From Sphaerotilus hippei (lineage in GTDB: Bacteria > Pseudomonadota > Gammaproteobacteria > Burkholderiales > Burkholderiaceae_C): a stretch of 64,000 nucleotides of DNA. Shown here piece after piece: positions 8,017-16,970 of this stretch. The stretch covers positions 212,688-276,687 of the forward strand of contig NZ_QJJS01000005.1 of NCBI RefSeq assembly GCF_003201595.1, read 5' to 3'. Each line of letters opens with the position of its first letter. Within the stretch, counting starts at the first letter, position 1. A program made the position numbers and the translations under genes. The notes beneath the pieces are model-generated. The model was not told where the DNA came from, did not search any database, and saw only the letters and a list, made by a program, of their open reading frames with translations.

Positions 8017-8454
8017 ATGGAATGCACCATCCACTGGATGCCCTCGTCGGGCATGGCTTTTTCGGCCGAGACCGGCAGCGGACACCTGATCACGATGGAC
8101 GGCGCGCCCGAAGGGGGCGGCCGCAACCTGGCGCCCCGCCCGATGGAGACCCTGCTGGCCGGCGCCGGTGCCTGCACCGCCTACGACGTGGTGCTGATCC
8201 TCAAGCGCGGGCGCCATCAGATCGAAGGCTGCCAGGTGCAGGTCAAGGCGGACCGCGCCGAGACCGAGCCCAAGGTGTTCACGCGCATCGTGATGCACTT
8301 CGTCGTGACCGGCCGCGCGCTGCCGCAGGCTGCCGTCCAGCGGGCGGTGCAGATGTCCTACGACAAGTACTGCTCGGCCACCGCCATGCTGGCCAAGACC
8401 GCCGAGATCGTGCTCGAGGTCGAGGTCAGGGACTCGGCCGCCCCCGCGACCTGA
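8017..8454 (+). CDS. OsmC/YhfA-family protein
   Basis: OsmC-like proteins are small cytoplasmic dimers that reduce organic peroxides with two cysteines. The ATG at 8017 with GGAAG nine bases upstream gives 145 residues. The two conserved cysteines are C53 in GAGACTAYD and C119 in YDKYCSATAM, in the normal family positions. The absence of the N-terminal OsmC/Ohr extension and the MECTIHW start fit the YhfA subgroup, whose physiological substrate is not established. It converges on coq7 with three bases between the stops. Confidence 0.88.
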   Translation: MECTIHWMPSSGMAFSAETGSGHLITMDGAPEGGGRNLAPRPMETLLAGAGACTAYDVVLILKRGRHQIEGCQVQVKADRAETEPKVFTRIVMHFVVTGRALPQAAVQRAVQMSYDKYCSATAMLAKTAEIVLEVEVRDSAAPAT

Positions 8455-8457
8455 GCA

Positions 8458-9129
8458 TCAGATCCGGTGGGCGACGGTGGTCATCACCCTGGCCGCCGCA
8501 CGCATCGTCCACCGCACGGGAGCGGGCAGGGCCACGCCCCCCGAGTCCAGCGCTTCCCGGGCATGGCGGACTTCGTCGTCGCGCATCTGCGTGACGATGG
8601 CTCTGGACGCGTGATCCTGTGCTGGCAGCCGTTCGAGGTGGCCGTCCAGGTGCTGTTCCACCTGGCGTTCGGTCTCGACCACGAAGCCCAGGCTGACCCG
8701 GTCGCCCGCCACGCCGGCGACCGCGCCGATCGTGAAGGCGCCGGCGTACCACAGCGGGGTCAGCCAGCTGATGCGGTCGCCCAGTTCGTCGAGGCGCTCC
8801 TTGGTCCACGCGAGGTGATCGACCTCATCCTGTGCAGCATGCTCCAGTTGGGTGCGCAACTGCGGCGAGCGGGTGGTCAGGGCCTGGGCCTGGTAGAGCG
8901 CCTGGGCACACACTTCCCCGACGTGATTCACCCGCATCAAGGCCCCGGCCAGGCGACGCTCCGGCTCCGACAGCTCGCTGGCGTCCTGCCGGTCGATCTC
9001 CAGCGTCCGGGCCGGATTGGCTCGGCTGGCGCAGGAGGCGCCCGAGACCGTCCTGAGCGCGTGGTCGATGGACATCAGCAGCCGGTCGACCGGGCTGAAC
9101 CGTGGAGAAGGCGAGTGGGTGCCTGACAT
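8458..9129 (-). CDS. coq7: 2-polyprenyl-3-methyl-6-methoxy-1,4-benzoquinone monooxygenase Coq7
   Basis: Coq7 hydroxylates a late ubiquinone intermediate using a non-haem di-iron centre. The ATG at 9127-9129, preceded by AGAGG, gives 223 residues. Metal ligands are visible as E72 in NHVGEVCA, E102 and H105 in DEVDH, a Glu near 152-154, and E186 with H189 in DDEVRH. This is the two-fold EXXH pattern of the family. Burkholderiales use Coq7 rather than UbiF for this step. It is monocistronic by position and divergent from the porin. Confidence 0.93.
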   Translation of the reverse strand: MSGTHSPSPRFSPVDRLLMSIDHALRTVSGASCASRANPARTLEIDRQDASELSEPERRLAGALMRVNHVGEVCAQALYQAQALTTRSPQLRTQLEHAAQDEVDHLAWTKERLDELGDRISWLTPLWYAGAFTIGAVAGVAGDRVSLGFVVETERQVEQHLDGHLERLPAQDHASRAIVTQMRDDEVRHAREALDSGGVALPAPVRWTMRAAARVMTTVAHRI

Positions 9130-9236
9130 GCGTGGACCTCTGGGTTGGCCTGGGGCCTGTATTGGATCTGCTCGAGCCGTGTCCGGATTGACGCGTTGCT
9201 GACAGACAACAGCTGACATCCAGTCGCCATCCGGCC

Positions 9237-9266
9237 TTGGTAATCTCCGCTCCGGTCTGGTGCAAT
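9237..9266 (+). promoter_or_regulatory. Possible porin promoter
   Basis: TTGGTA (9237-9242) and TGCAAT (9261-9266) are separated by 18 bases and each matches the sigma-70 consensus at four of six positions. The predicted leader of about 90 bases is AT-richer than its surroundings. This is a weak call; the 231-base gap could hold other promoters. Confidence 0.35.
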
Positions 9267-9360
9267 ACCCGCTTGCTTCCACTGAGGGAGCAGGACAGAT
9301 CAGCTCTTCAGCCAGGTTCAGATTCTGAGCTTCTGCTGATTAACCTAGGAGATCGTTGCA

Positions 9361-10395
9361 ATGAAAAAATCCCTCCTCGCCCTGGCCGCGCTGTGCGCGT
9401 TTGCCGGTGCCGCTTCCGCTCAGTCGTCTGTCACCCTGTTCGGCGTCGTGGACGTCAACGCCCGCCAAGTCAAGAACGGTGACACCAAGCAGACCCAGCT
9501 GGGCACCGACGGCCTGTCGAGCAGCCGCCTGGGCTTCCGTGGCGTCGAAGACCTCGGTGGTGGCCTGAAGGCCGGCTTCTGGCTGGAATCGCAGGTCCAG
9601 GCCGATGGCGGCACCGCCAACGCCACCCGTTTCTGGCACCGTCGTGCCACCGTGAGCCTGATGGGCTCGTTCGGTGAAGTGCGCCTGGGCCGTCAGCTGG
9701 ACCCGTCGTACAACGCCTGGGGCGCTTACGACACGTTCAACACCAATGGCCTGGCTGATCTGGGCTCGCTGGTGTCGGTGCTTGGTTCCGGTGCGGACAC
9801 CAAGTCCCGCATCGACAACGGCGTGAACTACATCCTGCCGTCGAACCTGGGTGGTTTCTACGGTGAAGTGGCTGCCGCTCCTGGCGAAGGCACGGCTGGC
9901 AAGAAGTACATCGGCACCCGCCTGGGTTATGCCGCCGGTCCGGTGGACGTGTCGCTGGGCTATGGCCAGACCGACGCTTCGCTGAGCACCGACGACAAGC
10001 TGAAGGTGCTGTCGCTGGCCGCTTCGTATGACCTGAAGGTCGTCAAGCTGTTCGGCGCCGTGGTGCAGAGCAAGTACCTGTCGCAGAAGCAGCGCGTCAG
10101 CCACGTCGGCGTGATCGTGCCGGTCAGCACCGCGGGCAAGTTCCGCGTCTCGTTCGCGAACTCCAACCTGTCGGGCACGAGCACGACGGGTGCCAGCGTC
10201 GACGCGAACGATGCCAACCAGTTCGCCCTGGGTTACATCCACTCGCTGTCCAAGCGCACCGAGCTGTACACCACCTACGCGCAGATCAAGAACAAGGGCT
10301 CGTCGGCCCTGTCGGTCGCCACGGTCAACGGCTACACCATCAAGGCTGGCGACAAGTCGCGTGGCCTGGAATTCGGCGTCAAGCACAGCTTCTGA
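9361..10395 (+). CDS. Outer-membrane porin, Omp32-like (Gram-negative porin family)
   Basis: This is a trimeric 16-stranded beta-barrel porin for small anionic solutes, by family. The 344-residue protein starts with a signal peptide cut after Ala20 (ASA|QSSVTLFGVVD). It shows the betaproteobacterial porin hallmarks SSRLGFRGVEDLGGGLKAGF and RRATVSLMGSFGEVRLGRQ and ends in the terminal Phe (LEFGVKHSF) recognised by the Bam machinery. AGGAGA at 9347-9352 is a strong ribosome-binding site, and Lys codons are almost all AAG, suggesting high expression. It is followed by its own terminator. Confidence 0.95.
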   Translation: MKKSLLALAALCAFAGAASAQSSVTLFGVVDVNARQVKNGDTKQTQLGTDGLSSSRLGFRGVEDLGGGLKAGFWLESQVQADGGTANATRFWHRRATVSLMGSFGEVRLGRQLDPSYNAWGAYDTFNTNGLADLGSLVSVLGSGADTKSRIDNGVNYILPSNLGGFYGEVAAAPGEGTAGKKYIGTRLGYAAGPVDVSLGYGQTDASLSTDDKLKVLSLAASYDLKVVKLFGAVVQSKYLSQKQRVSHVGVIVPVSTAGKFRVSFANSNLSGTSTTGASVDANDANQFALGYIHSLSKRTELYTTYAQIKNKGSSALSVATVNGYTIKAGDKSRGLEFGVKHSF

Positions 10396-10444
10396 TCGAA
10401 GCTGGGCTCGAACCCTCGCCTCGCGGTGAGGGTCGTGCCGTGGA

Positions 10445-10469
10445 AGCCGCCCCTCCGGGCGGCTTTTTT
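10445..10469 (+). terminator. Intrinsic terminator of the porin gene
   Basis: A perfect eight-base stem (AGCCGCCC with GGGCGGCT), loop CTCC, then five T residues, lies 50 bases after the porin stop codon. Confidence 0.92.
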
Positions 10470-10499
10470 CATGGGTGAGACCCGTTTCGGGAGCGTGAT

Positions 10500-11270
10500 G
10501 TGAAGGCTGCGGTCGGTGGGCGCGAAGCTCCGGTGTCATGGCGGGGTCGGCGAGGCCGGTGGCCGTCGCTCGTGCTGCTCTGCGGCGTGCTGGCGGCCTG
10601 TGCCTCAGGGCAGACCGGTGGGCCGGTGGCTGCGGCGCCGGCAGAGGCCGCCGAGTCGGCGTGGTCGGCCCAGCGGCTGCCGGGCAAGCGCGAGACGATC
10701 TACGCCGCCTCGAACCGCCAGGGGCGGCCGTGCGTCGAGGCCGTGGCGGATCGCTCGGCCAGCCTGTGGCGCCGCCGCACCAGTGTGGCCGTGCCACAAC
10801 TGGATCGGATCGACTTTTCGTGGTGGGTGCACAACCTGGCGGAGGGCGCCTCCGTGGCCGAGGCCAGCCGGGACGACGCGGCGGCGAGGGTGGTGCTGGC
10901 CTTCGAGGGTGACGACGAGCGTCTGTCGCTGCGCAACCGGGCCTTGTTCGACCTGGCCGAGGCGATGACCGGCGAGCGTCCGCCGCATTCCACGCTGATG
11001 TACGTCTGGGACGCGACGGCTCCGGTGGGCAGCGTGATCGTCAGCAGCCGCAGCGACCGGGTCCGCAAGATCGTCGTCGAGTCCGGGGCGCAGCGCCTGG
11101 GCCAGTGGCGGGACTACGAGCGGGATCTGGTCGGTGACTTCCGCCGGGCGTTCGGCGAGGAGCCGGGTCCGCTCACCGGCGTGGCCTACATGACCGATGG
11201 CGACAACACCGGCAGCCGCGTGCGCGCCTGTTACGGGCGCTCGCGCCTGCGGGGCCGCGAGATCGACTGA
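10500..11270 (+). CDS. DUF3047-domain lipoprotein
   Basis: The start is GTG at 10500 with GGGAG upstream; the ATG two bases earlier runs straight into a stop. The 256-residue product has a long basic N-region, a hydrophobic stretch and the lipobox LAAC with C34, so it should be a lipid-anchored envelope protein. The rest matches the DUF3047 pattern: RIDFSWWV, LMYVWD, and a near-terminal MTDGDNTG...ACYG block. The function of the family is not known. It converges on the lptM-like gene 14 bases downstream. Confidence 0.82.
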   Translation: MKAAVGGREAPVSWRGRRGRWPSLVLLCGVLAACASGQTGGPVAAAPAEAAESAWSAQRLPGKRETIYAASNRQGRPCVEAVADRSASLWRRRTSVAVPQLDRIDFSWWVHNLAEGASVAEASRDDAAARVVLAFEGDDERLSLRNRALFDLAEAMTGERPPHSTLMYVWDATAPVGSVIVSSRSDRVRKIVVESGAQRLGQWRDYERDLVGDFRRAFGEEPGPLTGVAYMTDGDNTGSRVRACYGRSRLRGREID

Positions 11271-11284
11271 AGGTGTGCCGGGGC

Positions 11285-11506
11285 TCAGCCCCCGGTCGCC
11301 GGGGCCGAGGTCGGGGTCGGCAGCTTCAGGGCGCCCTTCTGTCCGCAGCCGCCCAGCAGCAGCGCGGCACCGATCGCGCAGGCGATCCACGGCGCGATCC
11401 CCCGGGTGCTGCGCCGGGATGCTCCACCGCCGTGGTTGGTGAACCGCGACCCGTGCTGCGCAGGGGTGGGGGTGGGCGCTAAACTGGATCGGAAGCGACT
11501 GCTCAT
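11285..11506 (-). CDS. Small LptM-like (YifL-type) lipoprotein
   Basis: The 73-residue product ends with a hydrophobic segment and a lipobox followed by CGQKGALKLP. This is the signature of LptM, the small lipoprotein that helps the LptDE lipopolysaccharide translocon mature. The N-terminal region before the membrane segment (about 40 residues) is unusually long, but no later start codon exists in frame. GGGAGG touches the ATG with no spacer, which is odd. The gene is divergent from cyaY, the common arrangement, with only 19 bases between the two start codons. Confidence 0.75.
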   Translation of the reverse strand: MSSRFRSSLAPTPTPAQHGSRFTNHGGGASRRSTRGIAPWIACAIGAALLLGGCGQKGALKLPTPTSAPATGG

Positions 11507-11525
11507 CCTCCCAATTCTAGCGATC

Positions 11526-11888
11526 ATGGAACCGACGACCCCCTCCACCTCCGCACTGTCCGATGCCCGATACCACCAGCTGGCCAGTGCGGTGCTGGCC
11601 GGCATCGAGGCCACCGTCGATCGCTGGCTCGACGACGACGTGATCGACATCGACAGCCACCGCACCGGCGGGCTGCTCGAGCTGAGCTTTCCCGGCGGCA
11701 GCAAGATCATCATCAACATGCAGCCACCGCTGCACGAGATCTGGATGGCCGCTCAGGCGGGCGGCTACCACTACCGTTGCGTCGACGAGCGCTGGGTCGA
11801 TACCCGTACGGGCGATGAGTTCTTCGCCGCCTTGTCCGCCCAGGCCAGTCGCCAGGGCGGCAAGCCGCTGGTGTTCGTGGCGGGCTGA
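11526..11888 (+). CDS. cyaY: Iron-sulfur cluster assembly protein CyaY (frataxin)
   Basis: CyaY binds iron and tunes the cysteine desulfurase IscS during Fe-S cluster assembly in the cytoplasm. The 120-residue protein follows the frataxin fold: an acidic first helix (DARYHQLASAVLAGIEATVDRWLDDD), then DIDSHRTGGLLELSFPGGSKIIINMQPPLHEIWMAAQAGGYHY, and a closing helix (DEFFAALSAQAS). The conserved Asn-Gln-Pro and Trp are in place. The nine-residue Pro/Ser/Thr-rich start is longer than in Escherichia coli. No ribosome-binding site is seen. Confidence 0.93.
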   Translation: MEPTTPSTSALSDARYHQLASAVLAGIEATVDRWLDDDVIDIDSHRTGGLLELSFPGGSKIIINMQPPLHEIWMAAQAGGYHYRCVDERWVDTRTGDEFFAALSAQASRQGGKPLVFVAG

Positions 11889-11903
11889 CGCCGCGGCGCG
11901 GCC

Positions 11904-14276
11904 TCAGTTGCGGAACAGGTCGAGGATGCCTTTGCGCTCCTCGGTGCTGGGCGCCTGCGGGGCGTTGTCCTCCATGCCCAGCGAGCCGATGCCGGCGCCG
12001 TGGGTGTTCTCTTCGTAGTACCAATCGCCGCCGACGTTGATGACCCCTTCGGGCGCGGTGTATTCCTTGACGGGCACCGAACGCAGGGCCTTGCTCATGA
12101 AGTCGATCCAGACGGGCAGGGCCAGGCCGCCGCCGGTCTCCTTGTCCCCGAGCTTGTGGGGCTGGTCGTAGCCGATCCACACCACGCCGACCAGCTTCTG
12201 GCTGAAGCCGGCGAACCAGGCGTCCATCGAGTCGTTGGTGGTGCCGGTCTTGCCGTAGAGGTCGGGGCGCTTCAGGCTGCTCTGCGCCTTGGCGGCAGTG
12301 CCTGAACGGGTGACCTCCTGCAGCAGCGTGTCCATCACGAAGGCGTTGCGGGCCGGGATGGCGCGCATGTCGTCGCTGAGCTGCGGCGGCTGCGATTGTG
12401 CGATCACCCGGCCGCGGGCATCGGCGATGCGGCTGATCAGGCTCGGATTGATCCGGTAGCCGCCATTGGCGAAGACCGCATAGGCGCTGGCCATCTGCAT
12501 CGGGGTGACGCTGCCGGCGCCGAGTGCCATCGTCAGGTAGGGCGGGTGACGTTCGGCCTCGAACCCGAAGCGGCTGATCCAGCCCTGGGCATAGGTCGGG
12601 CCGATCGACTGCAGCACCCGGATCGAGACCATGTTCTTCGACTTGGCCAGGCCGCGGCGCAGCGACATCGGCCCGTCGAACTGGCCGTCGTAGTTCTTGG
12701 GCTCCCAGGGCTGGCTGCCGGTCGAGCCGGCATCGAAGAACAGCGGGGCATCGTTGACCACCGTGGTCGGCCCCAGTCCCTTCTCCAGCGCGGCGGAGTA
12801 GATGAAGGGCTTGAAGCTCGAGCCGGGCTGACGCCAGGCCTGGGTGACGTGGTTGAACTTGTTGCGGGTGAAGTCGAAGCCGCCCACCAGCGCGCGCACC
12901 TCGCCGGTCACGGGATCGAGCGCGACGAAGGCACCTTCCACTTCCGGGCGGTGCATCACGGCCCAGTCGCCCTTGGGCGACTTCAGCAGGCGCAGCACCG
13001 CGCCGCGCCGGATCTGGGGCGGCTCGCTGCCGCTGCTGCGCAGTGCACTGGCGGCCATGCGCACGGACTCGCCGGTGAGGTTGAAGGTCTCGCCGTTCTG
13101 CAGCATCACCTTGATGCTGCGGGCGTCGGCGCGCAGCACGACCGCGCTGCGCAGGTCGCCGTAGTCGGGATGCTCTTCCAGGGCTTCGGCGACCCGGGCG
13201 TCGAGCTTGCGATCGTCGTCGGCCGGCAGGCTGACGTAGGCCTCCGGGCCGCGGTAGGCCTTGCGGCGCTCGAAGTCCAGCAGCCCCTTGCGCAGGGCCT
13301 GGTAGGCGGTCTCCTGTTCGGTGGTCTGGATCGACAGCGTGATGTTCAGGCCACGCGTGTAGGTGTCTTCCCCATATTGTGCGTAGACCATCTGGCGGAC
13401 CATTTCGGCCACGTATTCGGCATGGACACGCGGGGCGGCCGTGCTGGTGTCGCGGTAGACCAGCTTCTGCGCCAGGGCCTCGTCGTGCTGCTCCTGCGTG
13501 ATGAAGCGGGTCTCCAGCATCCGGTCGATGATGTGGCGCTGGCGGGTCTCGGCGCGTTTCGGGTTGACGATCGGGTTGTAGGCCGATGGTGCCTTGGGCA
13601 GGCCGGCGAGCATCGCGGCCTCGGCGGGGGTGATCTGGTCGAGCGGCTTGCCGAAGTAGATCTCGCTGGCGGCAGCGAAGCCGTAGGCCCGCTGCCCCAG
13701 GTAGATCTGGTTCATGTAGACCTCGAGGATCTTTTCCTTCGACAGCAGGCGCTCGATCTTCAGTGCCAGCAGGATCTCGTAGATCTTGCGCGTGAAGGTC
13801 TTTTCGGTGGAGAGGTAGAAGTTGCGCGCCAGCTGCATCGTGATCGTCGATGCGCCCTGGCTGCGCACCTCGCGCAGGTTCTCGAGGCCGGCTCGCAGCA
13901 CGCCGACGTAGTCGACGCCGCTGTGTTCGTAGAAGCGGGAGTCCTCGATCGCCAGCACCGCGTTCTGCATCACCTTGGGGATCTGCCCGATGGGCAGGTA
14001 GCTGCGGCGCTCCTCGCCGAACTCGCCCAGCAGCACGCCGTCCGCCGAGTAAATACGCATGGGCAACTTGGGCCGATAGTCGATCATGCTGTTGACCGAT
14101 GGCAGATTCGGGTAGGCCATCGCCAGCGCGATCCCCAGAACGCACAGACCGGCAAACGCAACCGTTAGCAACCCCCCGATCAGCCACCCGAAGACACGGG
14201 CTACCATCGCAACCGGATTGCGGGAGCCGGGTCGGCCGGACGGGCGTGAGGAGGGGGTGGAGGAGGATTCGCTCAT
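11904..14276 (-). CDS. mrcA: Penicillin-binding protein 1A (bifunctional transglycosylase/transpeptidase)
   Basis: This is a class A peptidoglycan synthase, inner-membrane anchored with periplasmic catalytic domains. The ATG at 14274-14276 gives 790 residues. A single membrane helix lies near 24-50. The GT51 glycosyltransferase domain contains EDSRFYEHSG and STITMQLARN. The transpeptidase domain has the active Ser in SSFK (near 485), SKN (near 546) and KTGT (near 675). A GTG 15 codons earlier (14321) is in frame but lies upstream of the probable -10 box. It converges on cyaY and is divergent from pilM, as in many proteobacteria. Confidence 0.96.
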   Translation of the reverse strand: MSESSSTPSSRPSGRPGSRNPVAMVARVFGWLIGGLLTVAFAGLCVLGIALAMAYPNLPSVNSMIDYRPKLPMRIYSADGVLLGEFGEERRSYLPIGQIPKVMQNAVLAIEDSRFYEHSGVDYVGVLRAGLENLREVRSQGASTITMQLARNFYLSTEKTFTRKIYEILLALKIERLLSKEKILEVYMNQIYLGQRAYGFAAASEIYFGKPLDQITPAEAAMLAGLPKAPSAYNPIVNPKRAETRQRHIIDRMLETRFITQEQHDEALAQKLVYRDTSTAAPRVHAEYVAEMVRQMVYAQYGEDTYTRGLNITLSIQTTEQETAYQALRKGLLDFERRKAYRGPEAYVSLPADDDRKLDARVAEALEEHPDYGDLRSAVVLRADARSIKVMLQNGETFNLTGESVRMAASALRSSGSEPPQIRRGAVLRLLKSPKGDWAVMHRPEVEGAFVALDPVTGEVRALVGGFDFTRNKFNHVTQAWRQPGSSFKPFIYSAALEKGLGPTTVVNDAPLFFDAGSTGSQPWEPKNYDGQFDGPMSLRRGLAKSKNMVSIRVLQSIGPTYAQGWISRFGFEAERHPPYLTMALGAGSVTPMQMASAYAVFANGGYRINPSLISRIADARGRVIAQSQPPQLSDDMRAIPARNAFVMDTLLQEVTRSGTAAKAQSSLKRPDLYGKTGTTNDSMDAWFAGFSQKLVGVVWIGYDQPHKLGDKETGGGLALPVWIDFMSKALRSVPVKEYTAPEGVINVGGDWYYEENTHGAGIGSLGMEDNAPQAPSTEERKGILDLFRN

Positions 14277-14300
14277 GGGGGAGATGCGTCGAGGCCAGCG

Positions 14301-14306
14301 ATTATA
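14301..14306 (-). promoter_or_regulatory. Possible -10 box of mrcA
   Basis: A perfect TATAAT lies on the minus strand 25 bases before the chosen mrcA start. No good -35 box is found 16-18 bases upstream, so the call is tentative. Confidence 0.35.
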
Positions 14307-14445
14307 GGAACGGGGTGACACGGGCCCTGGCCCAGGTCGGTTCGATCATGATCCGTGCAGCAGTTCTCGTTTTCCGGTCGTGCCATGAAGGCCGTGTACG
14401 TGTGCCTTTTGCAACGAGCGGGAACGCGAAAATACGGGAAAATCT

Positions 14446-14474
14446 TTGTACATCAATGGCTTTATTGCTAGCAT
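14446..14474 (+). promoter_or_regulatory. Possible promoter of the pilMNOPQ operon
   Basis: TTGTAC (14446-14451) and TAGCAT (14469-14474) are 17 bases apart in an AT-rich patch 56 bases before pilM. The -35 match is only three of six. Confidence 0.35.
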
Positions 14475-14529
14475 TGAAGTAACTTATTAACTGCTCGTGT
14501 CGGGTGGACGCACGGCTGTGGGGAAACGC

Positions 14530-15609
14530 GTGAGCTTTCTTGACCTTCTTCTGGGACGCAAGTCGGCATCCCTGCTCGGGCTGGACATCAGCTCGTCGAG
14601 CGTCAAGCTGGTCGAGCTCGGGCAGACCGCGTCCGGCGAGTACGTGGTGGAGCGCTTCGCGAGCGAGCCCTTCGAGAAGGGCTGGATCGCCGACGGGCAG
14701 ATTGAAAAATTCGATGAGGTCGCCGATGCGGTGCGTCGGGTGGTCGCCAAGAGCGGCACCAAGACCCGCCAAGTGGCGATGGCCATGCCCCAGTCCGCGG
14801 TCATCACCAAGAAGATCGTGCTGCCCGGCGGCCTGCGCGAAGAGGAGCTGGAGCTGCAGGTCGAGGCCGAGGCCAACCAGTACATCCCCTTCTCCCTCGA
14901 CGAGGTCAGCCTCGACTTCTGCATCATCGGTCCGAGCCCCGAGGCGGTGGGTGATGTCGAGGTGCTGATCGCAGCCTCCCGCAAGGACCGTGTCCAGGAT
15001 CGGCAGGGTCTGGCCGAGGCGGCCGGGCTGAAGCCGGTGGTGCTCGACATCGAGTCCAACGTCTCGCGACTGGCCATCGGCCGCATGATCGCCACCCTGC
15101 CCAACGAAGGGCGGGATGCGCTGGTGGCGCTGTTCGAGATCGGCGCCGACACCACCAGCCTCAAGGTGCTGCGTGACGACGAGATCCTGTACGACCGGGA
15201 CCAGGCCTTCGGCGGGGCCCAGCTGACCCAGCTGATCTCGCGGCAGTACGGCTTCTCCTTCGAGGAGGCCGAGAACAAGAAGGTCGCCGGCGACCTGCCC
15301 GACGACTACGAGAGCACGCTGCTCGCCCCCTTCGTCGACAGCCTGGCCCAGGAGATCGGGCGTGCGCTGCAGTACTTCTTCACCAGCACGCCGCACCACA
15401 AGGTCCACTACGTGATGCTGTCCGGTGGCACGGCCACGCTGCCGGGCCTGAAGGACCGCGTGATCGAGCTGACCGGCTTCGCGTCGATGGTGGTCAACCC
15501 CTTCGAAGGCATGAAGATCGGGGCGGCCGTGCGTGAAAACCGTCTGCGTCGCGATGCGCCGTCTTACCTGACGGCCTGCGGACTGGCGATGCGGAGATTC
15601 CTGCAATGA
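14530..15609 (+). CDS. pilM: Type IV pilus assembly protein PilM
   Basis: PilM is a cytoplasmic actin-like ATP-binding protein that binds the PilN N-terminus and links the alignment complex to the pilus motor. The GTG at 14530, with GGGGA seven bases upstream, gives 359 residues starting SFLDLLLGRKSASLLGLDISSSSVKLVELG. An earlier in-frame GTG at 14497 has no ribosome-binding site. The actin-fold phosphate loops GLDISSSSVK and FEIGADTTSLKV and the adenosine motif LSGGTATLPGL are present. The first gene of pilMNOPQ, it overlaps pilN by four bases. Confidence 0.94.
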   Translation: MSFLDLLLGRKSASLLGLDISSSSVKLVELGQTASGEYVVERFASEPFEKGWIADGQIEKFDEVADAVRRVVAKSGTKTRQVAMAMPQSAVITKKIVLPGGLREEELELQVEAEANQYIPFSLDEVSLDFCIIGPSPEAVGDVEVLIAASRKDRVQDRQGLAEAAGLKPVVLDIESNVSRLAIGRMIATLPNEGRDALVALFEIGADTTSLKVLRDDEILYDRDQAFGGAQLTQLISRQYGFSFEEAENKKVAGDLPDDYESTLLAPFVDSLAQEIGRALQYFFTSTPHHKVHYVMLSGGTATLPGLKDRVIELTGFASMVVNPFEGMKIGAAVRENRLRRDAPSYLTACGLAMRRFLQ

Positions 15610-16247
15610 TCCTGATCAACCTCCTCCCGCACCGGCAGGAGCGCCGCAAGCGACGCCGGCAGGCCTTCTTCGCCGGCATCGGCGTGGCGGCGGTGGTGGG
15701 GCTGCTGGTGGGCGTGCTGTGGTACCTGGTGGTCGTCGAGCTGAGCCAGCGCCAGGCCTCCCGCAATGCGTTCCTGCAGACCGAGATCCAGCGGCTGGAA
15801 GGCCAGATCAAGGACATCGCGTCCCTGCGGGCCGAGATCGATGCGCTGAAGGCCCGGCAGAAGGTGGTCGAGGACTTCCAGATCGACCGCAACATGCCGG
15901 TCCACCTGCTCAACGAGCTGGTGCGCCAGACGCCCGAAGGGGTCTACCTGACGGCGTTGCGCCAGGATGGTCAGGGCGTGGCCGTCACCGGCGTGGCGCA
16001 GACCAACGAGCGGGTGTCCGAGTTCCTGCGCAACACGGCCTACCACTCGGAGTGGCTCGACCATCCCGAGCTGGTGGAGATCAAGGCCGCCGCCGTCTCG
16101 ACGGTGGGGCGTGACGCGAAGCGGCTGTTCGAGTTTTCGGTGCGGCTCAACCTGAAGCGCCCGCAGGACAAGGAAGCCGAAGCGGCCTCCGCGCCTGCGT
16201 CGGGGGCGGCCGGTGTCGCGGCCAGCGCTTCGGCGACCCAGTCCTGA
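15606..16247 (+). CDS. pilN: Type IV pilus assembly protein PilN
   Basis: PilN is an inner-membrane protein of the PilMNOP alignment complex. Its first residues MILINLLPHRQ are the conserved INLLP motif that docks into PilM. One membrane helix (about 22-45), a coiled-coil stretch (about 48-90) and a ferredoxin-like periplasmic domain follow. The last 20 residues are Ala/Ser-rich. 213 residues is within the family range. Confidence 0.95.
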   Translation: MILINLLPHRQERRKRRRQAFFAGIGVAAVVGLLVGVLWYLVVVELSQRQASRNAFLQTEIQRLEGQIKDIASLRAEIDALKARQKVVEDFQIDRNMPVHLLNELVRQTPEGVYLTALRQDGQGVAVTGVAQTNERVSEFLRNTAYHSEWLDHPELVEIKAAAVSTVGRDAKRLFEFSVRLNLKRPQDKEAEAASAPASGAAGVAASASATQS

Positions 16248-16256
16248 AAGACGTCC

Positions 16257-16970
16257 ATGGCGACCTCCCGACCGTTCACCCTCGATTTCGACGACCTGGT
16301 CGAACAGGTGCGTTCGCAGTTCACGGACCTGAACCCGAACGAACCCGGCCAGTGGCCCATCCTGCCCAAGGCGCTGGCCTGGCTGGCCGCCGCGCTGGCG
16401 GCGCTGTTCCTCGCCTGGTTCATGCTCGTGTCCGACGCGATCGGCCAGCTCGACGCCGAGACCGCCCGCGAGCAGACCCTCAAGGACGAGTACCGCGCCA
16501 AGCTCACCCAGGCGATCAACCTCGACGAGCTGCGCAAGCAGAAGCTGCAGGTGCAGGAGTACGTCACCCAGCTCGAGCGCCAGCTGCCCGGTCGTGCCGA
16601 GATGGACGCGCTGCTGTCGGACATCAACCAGGCCGGCCTCGGGCGCGGCCTGCAGTTCGAGCTGTTCCGCCCCGGCCAGGTCGCCATCCGCGACTACTAT
16701 GCCGAGCTGCCGATCTCGCTGCGCGTGAGCGGTCGTTACCACGACATCGGCTCGTTCGCCGCCGACGTGGCCAACCTCTCTCGCATCGTCACGCTGCACA
16801 ACCTCGTCATCCTGAGCGTGCCGGCCGCCGGCGGCAACGCCTCGCAGCTGCCCAGCGGCATGCTGACGATGGAGGCCACCGCCCGCACCTACCGCTACCT
16901 GGATCCCTCCGAGGTCGAGGCCAGCCAGAAGGCGGCCAAGGCCGGCAAGCCCGACGGGAGCAAACCATGA
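16257..16970 (+). CDS. pilO: Type IV pilus assembly protein PilO
   Basis: PilO pairs with PilN through coiled coils and a periplasmic ferredoxin-like fold. The 237-residue protein has a membrane helix at about 37-58, a coiled coil at about 65-115 (TLKDEYRAKL...LRKQKLQVQEYVTQLERQLP) and the conserved LLSDINQAGLGRGLQFELFRPG segment. The start lies nine bases after pilN, and the stop overlaps pilP by four bases. Confidence 0.95.
   Translation: MATSRPFTLDFDDLVEQVRSQFTDLNPNEPGQWPILPKALAWLAAALAALFLAWFMLVSDAIGQLDAETAREQTLKDEYRAKLTQAINLDELRKQKLQVQEYVTQLERQLPGRAEMDALLSDINQAGLGRGLQFELFRPGQVAIRDYYAELPISLRVSGRYHDIGSFAADVANLSRIVTLHNLVILSVPAAGGNASQLPSGMLTMEATARTYRYLDPSEVEASQKAAKAGKPDGSKP

Noticed and set aside
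12396..14168. Long open frames antisense to mrcA, and similar ones opposite pilQ, ilvA, zwf and pgi
   Set aside because: They are shadows of conserved genes with compositionally biased products and no ribosome-binding sites.
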